The notes below the pieces were generated by a model. That model saw only the letters and a program-made list of their open reading frames with translations. It was not told the DNA's origin and did not search any database. Below, one piece after another: positions 26,716 through 34,610 of a stretch of DNA of 64,000 nucleotides. The position numbers and the translations under genes are program-made. The stretch's first letter is position 1. Each line of letters opens with the position of its first letter. This DNA is from Mesorhizobium sp. Lineage in GTDB: Bacteria > Pseudomonadota > Alphaproteobacteria > Rhizobiales > Rhizobiaceae. The DNA is taken from NCBI GenBank assembly GCA_004017535.1, contig SAJS01000010.1, positions 105,797 through 169,796 on the forward strand. The letters run 5' to 3'.

Positions 26716-29027
26716 TGGTTCTCTCCTTCAGTTGACGCGGCCTGGCTGGCCGCAGGCTTCCGTTCCACGGATTGTTCGCGACCGTTGACGGTCACCAGGA
26801 CCCTCGGCTTGCGCTTGGGCTCCGGCACCATCGACGGCGACTGCAGGGCCAGGAATTTCTCACGCTTGATGCGCTTCTGGATCACCACCGGACAGCGCTG
26901 GTCGTCGTGGTAGAGCACCTGGCAGTTGAGGCACTGGATGCATTCGTTTGGATTAATGGTCCCCTCGGGATGGATCGCCTGGACAGGACAATCATTGGCG
27001 CAGCGCTGGCAGGGCGAGCCGCATTCCTTGTACCGTTTCAGCCAATCGAACATTCTCACCCGTGCAGGGATTGCCAGGGCGCCGCCGAGCGGACACACGT
27101 AACGACAGTAGAAGCGTTCGATGAAAAGGCCGGGCGCCAGGCAGCCGACGGCGAACAGCACGAACCACCATTCGCGCGCGAAATGCAGGATGATGGCGGT
27201 CTTGAACGGCTCCACCTCGGCCATCTCCTCGGCAAGTCCGAGCGATCCGAAGGACAGGCCGAAAAGCGCGAGAAAAATGATGTATTTGAAGGGCCACAGG
27301 CGCTGATGCAGCCAGAACGGGACGCGCACCTGCGGGACATGCAGCCAGCGGGCCACGCGGTTCGTCCACTCTTGCAACGCACCGAACGGGCAGAGCCAGC
27401 CGCAATAGGCGCCGCGCCCCCAGAACAGCAGCGCCGCGGCGATGGCCGACCACAGGATGAAGACGAGCGGGTCGCGCAGGAAATACTCCCAGCGGAAGTC
27501 GCCCCGCAGCGAGTTGAAGAACGTGAGGATGTTCACGACCGACAGCTGCGCGTGTTCGTACCAGCCGAGCCAGACGAGCGTGAACGCGAGGTAGCCAAGC
27601 CGGATGCGTTCGAAGGCGCGAGGCCACTTCACCAGGAAATCCTGGAAGAAGAAGATGGTGGTGAGCACGCCGATGGCCGCGAGCATGATGGCGATGTCGA
27701 GCTTGCGCGCCTGCCACATGCGCTGCCAGAGCGGCGGTTCGGCTTCTCCGGTTGCCGCCGGTTGAGTGGCAGCCGGCGCTGGCGCGGCGGCCACTGGCGG
27801 CGCAACCGCCGCCGGTGGCGAAACCGGCGCTGATAGAAACTTTTCCGGGGTCGCGTAGTCGAGCCCCGTCGTGACGAATGCCTTATCCAGCGCGCCGGTC
27901 GCCCGCTGCACGAGAAGCTGGAACCGCCACGACGCACCGGGATCGAGGTTCGAGCCGTCAGGCGTGACGAAAACACCGATCTCGGGAAAGTCCGGCGCGC
28001 CCTCGGCAGAAAGCGCGCCGATCCGCCTGTAGTTGCGATCGCGGAAGCGTATGCTGCTCTCGCTCTGGATCACCTCGATGCGATCGAAAATGCCGCCGCG
28101 CACATAGCCGGAGCCGCGAAAGGAATAGGGACCATCGCCGGCCACGAGGATCGCCTGCTGGCCCGGCTTCAGATCCTGGCGAAGGCGATCATATTCGGCG
28201 TCTCCGAGCAGCGATCGGCCGATCGTCGGCACGCTCGCCAGCGCAACATAGACGTCGACGAAGGAGGCGTTCGGGTTCCCTTGCTGCGGGCGAGCGATCG
28301 CCGCGGCGTTGCCCGTCCGCTGAAACAGATCGTCAAGTTCCCTGTTGGTGATCTGAAGTCTGCGGACCGATCCGTCCCCGAGCAAGGCTTGCCAGCTTTC
28401 GAGGGCGCTGCCAGTCTGATCGATCGTGCGGTGAGCCGGCTCGGAAGCGACGCTCACAGCGCCCGCGTCTAGGCCGCGCGATCGCGCGATCTTGACCGCC
28501 GACTGGGTCATGCTGTCGGCGATGACCATCATGGTGACCGTCGCGCCGCTGACGATGTCGACCGGCATGCGGGTCGCCTCGCTCGGGTCGAGGACGCGGC
28601 GGTCGGCGAAACCGTTGATGTAATGTTCGATCTTGGCCTGGGGGATGCCTACTAGAACGATCGGTTCGTGATGCTCGACGAGCTTTGCGCCGGTGATCCT
28701 GCCTTCGAGATCGATGCCGACAACAATGTTGATCGGTTTGCCGGAGTAGCCAGTCGAGTCGACGACGTCGCCCGTCACGAACACGTAGCCGACAAGCTGA
28801 CCGCCGTTGAGCAGCTTCGCCGCTGGCGGGTTGCCCTCGACTTCCCCGAAGCTGTCGGCGGCCGGGTTAACGTCAGCCGCCTTCATCCCGGCCAGAAACT
28901 CGCCGAGGCGGCCGGCGGCATTTGCTTCACAGGGCAGCCACAAAACGGCGAGAAGGACGACGAAGATGGCCGCCAGTCGGCGTGTCCGTGCCCGTCCATA
29001 TTCGATGCGTGATTTCATTGTCGCCAT
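26712..29027 (-). CDS. nosR: NosR, flavo-iron-sulfur membrane protein of N2O reduction
   Basis: The 771-residue protein has a signal peptide, a periplasmic FMN-binding domain with DIVSGATVT (FMN attached at Thr163), a long variable periplasmic part with a Pro/Ala-rich stretch around residues 395-430, several membrane helices, two cytoplasmic CxxxCP motifs (CGWLCP, CRYVCP) and a ferredoxin-like end with CxxC clusters. NosR feeds electrons to NosZ and is needed for nos expression. It is the first gene of the operon, 67 bases after an FNR-type box. Confidence 0.95.
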   Translation of the reverse strand: MATMKSRIEYGRARTRRLAAIFVVLLAVLWLPCEANAAGRLGEFLAGMKAADVNPAADSFGEVEGNPPAAKLLNGGQLVGYVFVTGDVVDSTGYSGKPINIVVGIDLEGRITGAKLVEHHEPIVLVGIPQAKIEHYINGFADRRVLDPSEATRMPVDIVSGATVTMMVIADSMTQSAVKIARSRGLDAGAVSVASEPAHRTIDQTGSALESWQALLGDGSVRRLQITNRELDDLFQRTGNAAAIARPQQGNPNASFVDVYVALASVPTIGRSLLGDAEYDRLRQDLKPGQQAILVAGDGPYSFRGSGYVRGGIFDRIEVIQSESSIRFRDRNYRRIGALSAEGAPDFPEIGVFVTPDGSNLDPGASWRFQLLVQRATGALDKAFVTTGLDYATPEKFLSAPVSPPAAVAPPVAAAPAPAATQPAATGEAEPPLWQRMWQARKLDIAIMLAAIGVLTTIFFFQDFLVKWPRAFERIRLGYLAFTLVWLGWYEHAQLSVVNILTFFNSLRGDFRWEYFLRDPLVFILWSAIAAALLFWGRGAYCGWLCPFGALQEWTNRVARWLHVPQVRVPFWLHQRLWPFKYIIFLALFGLSFGSLGLAEEMAEVEPFKTAIILHFAREWWFVLFAVGCLAPGLFIERFYCRYVCPLGGALAIPARVRMFDWLKRYKECGSPCQRCANDCPVQAIHPEGTINPNECIQCLNCQVLYHDDQRCPVVIQKRIKREKFLALQSPSMVPEPKRKPRVLVTVNGREQSVERKPAASQAASTEGENQ

Positions 29028-29094
29028 CTGCTCAGGCCCGGTCGACTGCTGACCGAGCGAGCGCCACCCTTAGATGGCCGAGGGGAGCCGCTCT

Positions 29095-29108
29095 TTGATC
29101 CAGCGCAA
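29095..29108. promoter_or_regulatory. FNR/NnrR-type box of the nos operon
   Basis: The site reads TTGATCCAGCGCAA, a good match to the rhizobial anaerobic box. It lies 67 bases upstream of the nosR ATG. Confidence 0.75.
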
Positions 29109-29663
29109 TAAGATGCATCTTTGATGGATGTTTTTGCCTGCCGAAGGCATGTCAGTGAGGCAGTTGCTGTGAGTCGCCCTACAGCGCTGCTTGGCCGTCA
29201 CGGTCTGGGGAAGCTCGCCAAGGGACAAATCGCCCGGAGTCTGGGCGCACACGCGCTGAGCGGATCGCAGCGCTGAACGAAAGCACGCGTCCCGGTGGTA
29301 GTGGTCGACAGGCGCTCGCACAGCCGCGCCACTAGGGCGCAGGGAGCAAGGTGCAGTTGCATGGCGACTGGGCTCAGCCCGCAGACATCCTCGGCGGGCG
29401 CCGACCAAATAGAACGCGAGTCGGGCACTTGGCTGTTTATCAGCTGCCAGTGTTTTGCCTCAGTCGGCTGGTAACCAAGCTTCACACAAAGGCGGGAGTG
29501 AGTGGTCCGTCTCCCTATCAAAATGCGTGCCGCTCTCACTCGCGTCCAACCTCGTCGCTCGACAGGCAGCGGCACGGGCCAGTTTGAGCCTGTCGGCGAT
29601 CGCGACGATGTCGCGCTCGATCAGCAACGGCCAGTACGCCGTGCGAGCGGCTTGCCTGCTGGA
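29109..29663. other. Long intergenic region upstream of nosR
   Basis: No gene is supported in these 555 bases; short frames on both strands lack signals or domains. A perfect 12-base palindrome, AAGATGCATCTT (29110-29121), abuts the FNR-type box and resembles an NsrR-type half-site pair. A decayed gene is possible but cannot be named. Confidence 0.4.
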
Positions 29664-30107
29664 TTATTGACCAACCTGCTTGAAGAGCTCGTCAAAGACC
29701 TTCTTGGCCTTACCGGGCTGGTTGACCGACTTCGCTGCCTTTAGGTTGCTGCTCGGATCGCCGACCACGATAAGCGCAACCATGCCCATGCCGTAGTGGG
29801 GATTGCACTTGACGCCGTAGACGCCCGGCTTGGCAAAAGTGACTGAGACATCCTTGTTCATCTCGCCCTTGAACGGCTGGGCCCCATCCGGCATCATTCC
29901 GGCAATGGATTCGACGTCATGGCCCTTGTCCTTGGCAACGAAATGGACGGTGTCGCCGGGCGCAATCTTGAGAAAGGACGGCTCTAGCTGAAACATGCCG
30001 TGCTTGCCCATGTTCATCATGTTGACTTCGACCTCTGCGGCGTGGGCAGCACCAGCTGTGATCAGCGTTGCTGCCGCGACTGACAGCACAAGTTTCATCA
30101 TACGCAT
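29664..30107 (-). CDS. Pseudoazurin, blue copper electron carrier
   Basis: The 147-residue precursor has a signal peptide (cut after AHA near residue 23) and a cupredoxin domain. The type 1 copper ligands are present: His in KDKGHDV, then Cys, His and Met in VKCNPHYGMGM. Pseudoazurin donates electrons to nitrous oxide reductase and copper nitrite reductase. It lies upstream of the nos operon on the same strand, with its own FNR-type box 75 bases upstream of the start. Confidence 0.93.
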   Translation of the reverse strand: MRMMKLVLSVAAATLITAGAAHAAEVEVNMMNMGKHGMFQLEPSFLKIAPGDTVHFVAKDKGHDVESIAGMMPDGAQPFKGEMNKDVSVTFAKPGVYGVKCNPHYGMGMVALIVVGDPSSNLKAAKSVNQPGKAKKVFDELFKQVGQ

Positions 30108-30181
30108 TTTTCCTGTCCTTATGTCTGGATGATCGCTGACACGATCCGCTCGTGTAATAGACGAAGCTCGGCACCGGAGTT

Positions 30182-30195
30182 TGCGCTAGCTCAAA
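30182..30195. promoter_or_regulatory. FNR/NnrR-type box upstream of pseudoazurin
   Basis: The site reads TTGCGCTAGCTCAA and is a near-match to the other four boxes in the window. It is 75 bases upstream of the pseudoazurin start. Confidence 0.6.
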
Positions 30196-30552
30196 TTCAC
30201 GACTGGTTGTGCCAGTAGGCGCTCTCTGTTCATCATGTCGGATATTACTTGGCGGTTCGCGGGATCGAGGAGAATCATGTTTCCGGAGGGCAGAGTGGTT
30301 CGGGGCTCGATCGGCGCGAGCCGACGCCCCAAGGTTTTTGCAGCCGCAACATCTAAAGACTTCGTGAAATCGGAACAGATCGTGAGCACCAATTCACCGC
30401 TCGAAGGCAGCTCGGATCGGGACCGGCCGCGACGTCCACGAGAGGCGTGAAGAAATGGAATGGATCCGGGTGACCGACGAGACCGACGCTGCTGTGTCGT
30501 GGTTCGCTTTCGAGTGATCTGGGGCAGCAACAAGGTAAGGCTCCGATTACAA

Positions 30553-30586
30553 AAGAGCCCGCACCGAGGAAACGATGCGGGCTCTT
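30553..30586 (-). terminator. Terminator-like hairpin
   Basis: Arms AAGAGCCCGCA and TGCGGGCTCTT pair perfectly over 11 bases around a 12-base loop. On the minus strand the stem is followed by a short T-run, so it would end leftward transcription before the pseudoazurin promoter. Confidence 0.5.
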
Positions 30587-30718
30587 GTCGGGGGAGCAAT
30601 AACCCGACGCGACGCTAGCACAGCCTAGCCAAAAGACGCGTCGCCACTATCCGAACCGCCACTCGGCTGGAATGTTCCAGGCATAAAAAGCCAGGCCGAA
30701 ACCGAGGAGCTGTGCAGT

Positions 30719-30744
30719 GGACCTGATCTGTTCAGATCAGGTCC
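30719..30744. repeat. Perfect 12-base inverted repeat
   Basis: Arms GGACCTGATCTG and CAGATCAGGTCC are separated by only two bases. It may be a protein-binding operator or a cruciform-forming element; no gene is close enough to assign it. Confidence 0.5.
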
Positions 30745-30855
30745 GGCGGCGGAGGCCCGCGCTATCGCTGGTTGCCAATCTGACAAAAGGCGCAACTCAA
30801 CCAACAATGGAATCCTGGCGGTCGGAATTGTTGTCGGTTCACAGAGGGCCAGCCA

Positions 30856-31094
30856 ATGTCCATCATTGAGAGCATCACCGGCATATTTTCTCGTCAAAGG
30901 AAGAACCGAGGAAGGCGCGTGATAGAAAAGCTGCGCCGAAGAGCGACACCTCGAAAAATGCGTCTGCTGGATCGTCAGCTGGCAAGAAGACTGATGCCGC
31001 TCCGGCGATGTCGGCCCACTCGAACGACACTGCTTCAAAGGGCGAGTCGAGACGCCCGGGGCGCCGGCGCGGGGAGCGCCAACTCATTCCTTGA
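30856..31094 (+). pseudogene. Small gene broken by a frameshift at a T-run
   Basis: The frame begins at ATG 30856 (MSIIESITGIF). Just after the TTTT run at 30886-30889, the sensible reading continues in another frame as a Lys/Ala/Ser-rich hydrophilic protein (SSKEEPRKARDRKAAP... to stop 31094). Adding one T restores a single frame of about 79 codons. In the uninterrupted frame the composition turns into an Arg-rich string typical of out-of-frame GC-rich DNA. It may be a decayed gene, a slippery site or a sequencing error. No family is recognised. Confidence 0.4.
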
Positions 31095-31116
31095 AACGAT
31101 ATTCCGTGCCAGACGC

Positions 31117-31141
31117 GGAACCAATTCCACGCGCCAAAGTT
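31117..31141 (+). promoter_or_regulatory. EcfG-type general-stress promoter
   Basis: GGAAC and AGTT are separated by 16 bases, matching the sigma-EcfG pattern GGAAC-N16-CGTT at all but the first base of the -10. The ATG of the next gene is 26 bases downstream. Confidence 0.55.
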
Positions 31142-31166
31142 AGGAAGCGCTTATGGGGACTCTGCT

Positions 31167-31448
31167 ATGCTCCTTGCCTTGGACGATGCGATCTCGTCGG
31201 CTGTTTTGGCCGGCAGAGGGAGAGATGCGGAAATCTTTGGTGTCATTGATCTCACCACCAAAACCGAAGCCAGGTTCAGCACCCTCAGCTTGGGACATGC
31301 TATCCAATTTGTCGCTAACGCGTCAGTGCTGGGCTACGATGTTCGCGGTGCGATGGTCCTCTACGGATTGCAAGCAAAGCCGAGCCTGAGAAAATGGGAC
31401 TGCGACCGGCTATGGGCACAATACGGCGGCGCCTTGCTCCAACCATAA
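31167..31448 (+). CDS. Small hypothetical protein with a stress-type promoter
   Basis: The 93-residue protein has balanced composition, mixed helix and strand character and no membrane segment. No family is recognised. The EcfG-type promoter directly upstream supports it as a real gene. It converges on the small membrane-protein gene at 31467-31619. Confidence 0.5.
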   Translation: MLLALDDAISSAVLAGRGRDAEIFGVIDLTTKTEARFSTLSLGHAIQFVANASVLGYDVRGAMVLYGLQAKPSLRKWDCDRLWAQYGGALLQP

Positions 31449-31466
31449 GATGCCGATTCACTTTGT

Positions 31467-31619
31467 CTAAAGGCCGAGTTCCTCCCGGCTGCGTGCCGAT
31501 GGCCGCCGCTCGTAGTCCACCGGGCCACTGAACAACATCCGAGCCTCACCGCGCCCGACATCCCTGCCAAGTCTGAAGGCAGCATACACCGCACCGAGGG
31601 CGATCAGAAATCTAAGCAT
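31467..31619 (-). CDS. Small membrane-anchored hypothetical protein
   Basis: The 50-residue product begins with a hydrophobic segment (LRFLIALGAVYAAFRLG) followed by a polar, arginine-rich tail. The ATG at 31619 is used because the frame upstream passes through hairpin-rich DNA and a promoter. GGAAC-N17-GGTT is present 30 bases upstream. Function unknown. Confidence 0.5.
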   Translation of the reverse strand: MLRFLIALGAVYAAFRLGRDVGRGEARMLFSGPVDYERRPSARSREELGL

Positions 31620-31644
31620 GTACTCGTTCTCCGGTTTTGAGGGG

Positions 31645-31799
31645 GAGGAACCGCCAACCATCCCGGTTGGTTCCGGCGTGCCCCGAAAGGGAAACCCGCG
31701 CCCCTCGGCGAGGACGCGGGCCGGTGTTTCCACCATTCTGCGACCGCTTGAGGGGGACAGTCGCAGACCTTCTCAACATGGCAACCTGCAGCTTGTTCC
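31645..31799 (-). other. Hairpin-rich region: structured leader or small RNA
   Basis: Three successive inverted repeats occur: TCTGCGAC/GTCGCAGA (31737-31767), a CCCGCG..CGCGGG stem (about 31695-31720) and GGAACCGCCAACC/GGTTGG-TTCC (31647-31674). A GGAAC-N16-TGTT promoter-like pair at 31775-31799 (minus strand) would start RNA almost exactly at the first hairpin. Not a tRNA: no T-loop or anticodon arm. It may be the leader of the 31467-31619 gene or a separate RNA. Confidence 0.35.
31649..31674 (-). promoter_or_regulatory. EcfG-type promoter, 17-base spacer
   Basis: On the minus strand GGAAC and GGTT are separated by 17 bases, 30 bases upstream of the ATG at 31619. It overlaps an inverted repeat, so one of the two readings may be fortuitous. 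Confidence 0.4.
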
Positions 31800-31867
31800 G
31801 AGCTGCAAAAAGGAAAGCCGCCGAACAACGTTGACCGTCCGAACTCATGATCGCATCACGCGCGCAG

Positions 31868-31993
31868 TCACATGCAGTGGCAAATCCTCACGAGGAAAAA
31901 CGCGCCCACTCCATAAGGGATGAAGAGAAGACCGAGGGCAATCCAATAACCCGGCTGCGCCATTGCCGCGAAGTCTGAAAGAAGCTGTTTCAT
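31868..31993 (-). CDS. Small membrane protein, likely leaderless and stress-induced
   Basis: The 41-residue product has one strong membrane helix (GYWIALGLLFIPYGVGAFFLV) after a short polar start. A perfect EcfG-type promoter (GGAAC-N16-CGTT) ends 9 bases before the ATG at 31993, so transcription should begin at or just before the start codon. No ribosome site is visible, consistent with a leaderless mRNA. No family is recognised. Confidence 0.55.
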   Translation of the reverse strand: MKQLLSDFAAMAQPGYWIALGLLFIPYGVGAFFLVRICHCM

Positions 31994-32001
31994 CGCAACC
32001 G

Positions 32002-32026
32002 AACGAAAGGTGATCATCATTGTTCC
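32002..32026 (-). promoter_or_regulatory. Perfect EcfG-type promoter
   Basis: GGAAC and CGTT on the minus strand are separated by exactly 16 bases. It drives the 41-residue membrane protein gene. Confidence 0.7.
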
Positions 32027-32075
32027 AAGGGGCAGCGGTCCGAGGGGCATGTTGCCTGCGATTTTTGCGGGCAAG

Positions 32076-32100
32076 GGAACATGTTCTTGAACTTTCAGTT
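32076..32100 (+). promoter_or_regulatory. EcfG-type promoter of the HTH gene
   Basis: GGAAC and AGTT are 16 bases apart on the plus strand. It lies 33 bases upstream of the GTG at 32134 and is divergent from the promoter at 32002-32026. Confidence 0.6.
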
Positions 32101-32133
32101 CGAGATACCATCAAGAAGCAGTGGAGATGTTTG

Positions 32134-32436
32134 GTGGCTCCTCTAACGCCAGAGCAGGTAATGGCAGCCCGAGCCTTGTTGAACTGGCCCCGGGTACGGC
32201 TTGGAGCAAAATGCGATTTGAGCGAAGCAAGCATTCGCGAATTCGAGCGCGGGGTCCGGATGCCCTCGGCGGAAAAACTGCTTGCCATGCGCCAGGTATT
32301 GCAGGCTGCCGGCGTCGCGTTCTTTGGACAGGACAGCTCCGGCAAGCCTGTCGTTCGATTACACGCTTCGAAGGCTCCGCACGTCACCAATCTCGCCGAA
32401 GGCGAAGCCGGGATAATCGGCAACAGCGAAATGTAA
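32134..32436 (+). CDS. XRE-family helix-turn-helix protein
   Basis: The 100-residue protein has an XRE-type HTH: LTPEQVMAARALLNW, then GAKCDLSEASIREFERG and a MPSAEKLLAMRQVLQAAGV segment. The longer open frame crosses the promoter at 32076-32100, so the start must lie downstream of it; GTG 32134, with GGAG 7 bases before, is the best choice. It is a candidate transcriptional regulator of unknown targets, itself probably under general-stress control. Confidence 0.7.
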   Translation: MAPLTPEQVMAARALLNWPRVRLGAKCDLSEASIREFERGVRMPSAEKLLAMRQVLQAAGVAFFGQDSSGKPVVRLHASKAPHVTNLAEGEAGIIGNSEM

Positions 32437-32442
32437 CCAAGG

Positions 32443-33549
32443 TCAAGGAAGCTGCGCCAGTTCTTTGCGTGACAAGCTGCGGTCGTTCGGCAGAAGGGGC
32501 GCAGGCGGACTGCCCAGATGACGCGACAATGCCTCGACTGTTGGGGCATAGCGCTTTCTGAGCGATACCAGTCGTCCCAAGCCATGCGGCTTTGGCGTTC
32601 CGTAGCCTGCCCTAGCCGCACGTTCCAGGACCTGCTGTAGGGCCTCTCTATCGGTTGTCGGGCGGTCGATGTCGAGCCGAAGCAACTTGCTCAGCTCGTC
32701 TGCAAGGTGGGTGCCTTCCTCACGCAGCAGGATAGCCTTGCCGCGCAGTTTGGGCTCATCGATCGCCTCGATGACGGCAGCAAGGTCCAACAACGCGGCG
32801 AGAGTGGCAGGCCACCCCGCACCCGTTTCCAGGGATCGGAAATAGATCAGGAACGGGTGCGATGCATGGCTCTGCAGGACCTCGGCGCACCAGTCCCTGC
32901 CCTTTACGAGCACCTGCTCCAACTCATCCTTGCAACCGAGTGAAGCATAGCGTTCCAGCAGCGCGACCGCGGATGGCGGATCGCCTGACGCGGTGGTGAT
33001 CTTCAGGATGCCGGAGTCACGCCTGCCGATGCTGGTCTGCACCTGAAGCAGATAAGTGACGGCCATCGTCATGACGGACAGGCCGCAGAATCCCGCCGCG
33101 ATGTTGACCCAACGGGCAGGACCGGTGGCATCCGTCTCGCTCAGGCCAACCGTCACCAGGCTGCTTCCGGCAACGAACACCGACTGGGAGAAGGTCGGCA
33201 CCGCAGGCCTGTACCAACCGCTCAGAGCAGCCACCATCAGCCCGAAACCGAACACGAGAAGCAGCATCCAGCCGGTGAAGGACGCTACCAGCACGAAAGG
33301 CGCGAACGCCGCCGGAATGGCGGCGCCGCGTCTGCGAGCATGCCGCAGTCCGAACAAGCCGGCGAAAACCATCCGGCTTGCGAGACGCAGGGACGCCCGG
33401 CTCTCGCCCGGCACAACGACGGTGTCAAAGACATCGCGAAGCGTGAGCCAGACCACAAGGGCTCCGACGACGAATTGCAGGATATCGACAAACATCTCGT
33501 GTAACGCCCAGACCGGACTTGTGTTCAGAAACCTGGCCTCCTGCTGCAT
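32443..33549 (-). CDS. Two-helix ion-channel-like membrane protein (K+-channel fold)
   Basis: The 368-residue protein has several N-terminal membrane helices with a pore loop SSLVTVGLSETD (residues 129-140) in the place of a potassium-channel filter, then a long cytoplasmic helical domain (about 180-368). The filter TVGLS differs from the canonical TVGYG at its last two positions, so potassium selectivity is uncertain. The second methionine at residue 19 (33495) is a possible alternative start. It converges on the XRE gene 7 bases away. Confidence 0.7.
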   Translation of the reverse strand: MQQEARFLNTSPVWALHEMFVDILQFVVGALVVWLTLRDVFDTVVVPGESRASLRLASRMVFAGLFGLRHARRRGAAIPAAFAPFVLVASFTGWMLLLVFGFGLMVAALSGWYRPAVPTFSQSVFVAGSSLVTVGLSETDATGPARWVNIAAGFCGLSVMTMAVTYLLQVQTSIGRRDSGILKITTASGDPPSAVALLERYASLGCKDELEQVLVKGRDWCAEVLQSHASHPFLIYFRSLETGAGWPATLAALLDLAAVIEAIDEPKLRGKAILLREEGTHLADELSKLLRLDIDRPTTDREALQQVLERAARAGYGTPKPHGLGRLVSLRKRYAPTVEALSRHLGSPPAPLLPNDRSLSRKELAQLP

Positions 33550-33774
33550 CGGACTCGCAGGGAAGCCGAAAGGGGTAAAGCTCGCCGCCGATCGGTCATC
33601 TCAGCCCGGAGCCGGCAAGATCGCAAACCGGCGACAGTCATAAACGGCCGTGCGTATCAAGCAGGCGTGATGGGACGAAGCGATCTGCTGCGGATTCGGC
33701 TTCGTGCGATTCCTCCTCCGCTCCGGCAGCCTCGGCCAGCCAACCTCGCCAGTGCAACCCTTCGCGATGTTCGA

Positions 33775-33799
33775 GGAACAAAGCGGCCGGTTGTCAGTT
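33775..33799 (+). promoter_or_regulatory. Candidate EcfG-type promoter of the quinoprotein-oxidase operon
   Basis: GGAAC and AGTT are separated by 16 bases, 29 bases upstream of the first ATG of the operon. The first -10 base departs from consensus; a chance match is possible. Confidence 0.45.
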
Positions 33800-33827
33800 C
33801 GGTAACATCAACAAACGTTTTCGGGTC

Positions 33828-34610
33828 ATGGCTCATCGTCGGTTCTTGTCACTAGCTCTGGGCCTGCTTGTCTTGGCATTTAGCTCGATGCAGCAAGGCA
33901 CTGCTCGGGCCGAGGCGCCCTGCCCGGCCGATCACGACAAGCTGCTCTCGGCCTTGAAGTCCAATGTCAAGGCGAGCGGCGGCCCCGCGAATGGCGGCTT
34001 CGAGACCAATGAATGGGCAGCGATCGTAGCTCGCGACGGCACCGTCTGCGCGGTTGCCTTCAGCGGACCCACGGTTGATGCGCAGTGGCCGGGCAGCCGG
34101 CTAATCGCGGCCGAGAAAGCGAACACGGCCAATGGGCTTAGCCTTGCCAACATGGCGCTTTCGACAGCCAACCTCTATGCCGGGGTGCAGCCCGGTGGGC
34201 CGCTGTTCGGCCTGCAGGCGACCAACCCCGTCAACGAAGCAGCGGCTTACGCAGGCGACCCCAAGACGTTTGGCAGCGCCAGCGACCCGTTGATCGGCAA
34301 GCCGATCGGAGGCGTCGTCGTGTTCGGCGGAGGCCTGGCTCTGTACGACGGAAAGACAATTGTCGGCGGCGTCGGTGTCAGCGGCGATTCCTCCTGCGCC
34401 GATCACAATATCGCCTGGCGGGTGCGCGCAGCCCTCGGCTTCGACAAGGTCCCGGCGGGCGTCAATCCCAACCGCAAGGACGCCATCATCTACGATCTCG
34501 ATCCCGGCGGGAAAAGCGCCTCCGGCTGGGGGCATCCGCTTTGTGCCGGCCACGAGGCCGACATCGCGGCGGAAATCGGTTCCGGCGTCGGAGGTTCGAC
34601 GCCCAAATGA
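33828..34610 (+). CDS. Secreted GlcG/HbpS-like (DUF336) protein
   Basis: The 260-residue protein has a signal peptide (cut near residue 28, after ARA) and a GlcG/HbpS-type domain with repeated glycine-rich turns (GGFETNEWAAIV, GGVVVFGGGLALYDG, GGVGVSGDSS). Members of this family bind haem or small ligands and recur beside PQQ-dependent alcohol dehydrogenases. It is first in a 10-gene operon and overlaps the dehydrogenase start by 4 bases, so a role with that enzyme is likely. Confidence 0.75.
   Translation: MAHRRFLSLALGLLVLAFSSMQQGTARAEAPCPADHDKLLSALKSNVKASGGPANGGFETNEWAAIVARDGTVCAVAFSGPTVDAQWPGSRLIAAEKANTANGLSLANMALSTANLYAGVQPGGPLFGLQATNPVNEAAAYAGDPKTFGSASDPLIGKPIGGVVVFGGGLALYDGKTIVGGVGVSGDSSCADHNIAWRVRAALGFDKVPAGVNPNRKDAIIYDLDPGGKSASGWGHPLCAGHEADIAAEIGSGVGGSTPK

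Larger units (their letters stand above)
30196..30855. other. Intergenic region with hairpins, no confident gene
   Basis: These 660 bases hold no recognisable gene. Frames of 70-137 codons occur on both strands without signals or domains. Two strong inverted repeats are listed separately (30553-30586 and 30719-30744). Confidence 0.4.

Noticed and set aside
31645-31770. Possible tRNA from its hairpins
   Set aside because: No T-loop consensus and no anticodon-arm geometry on either strand; better read as another structured RNA.
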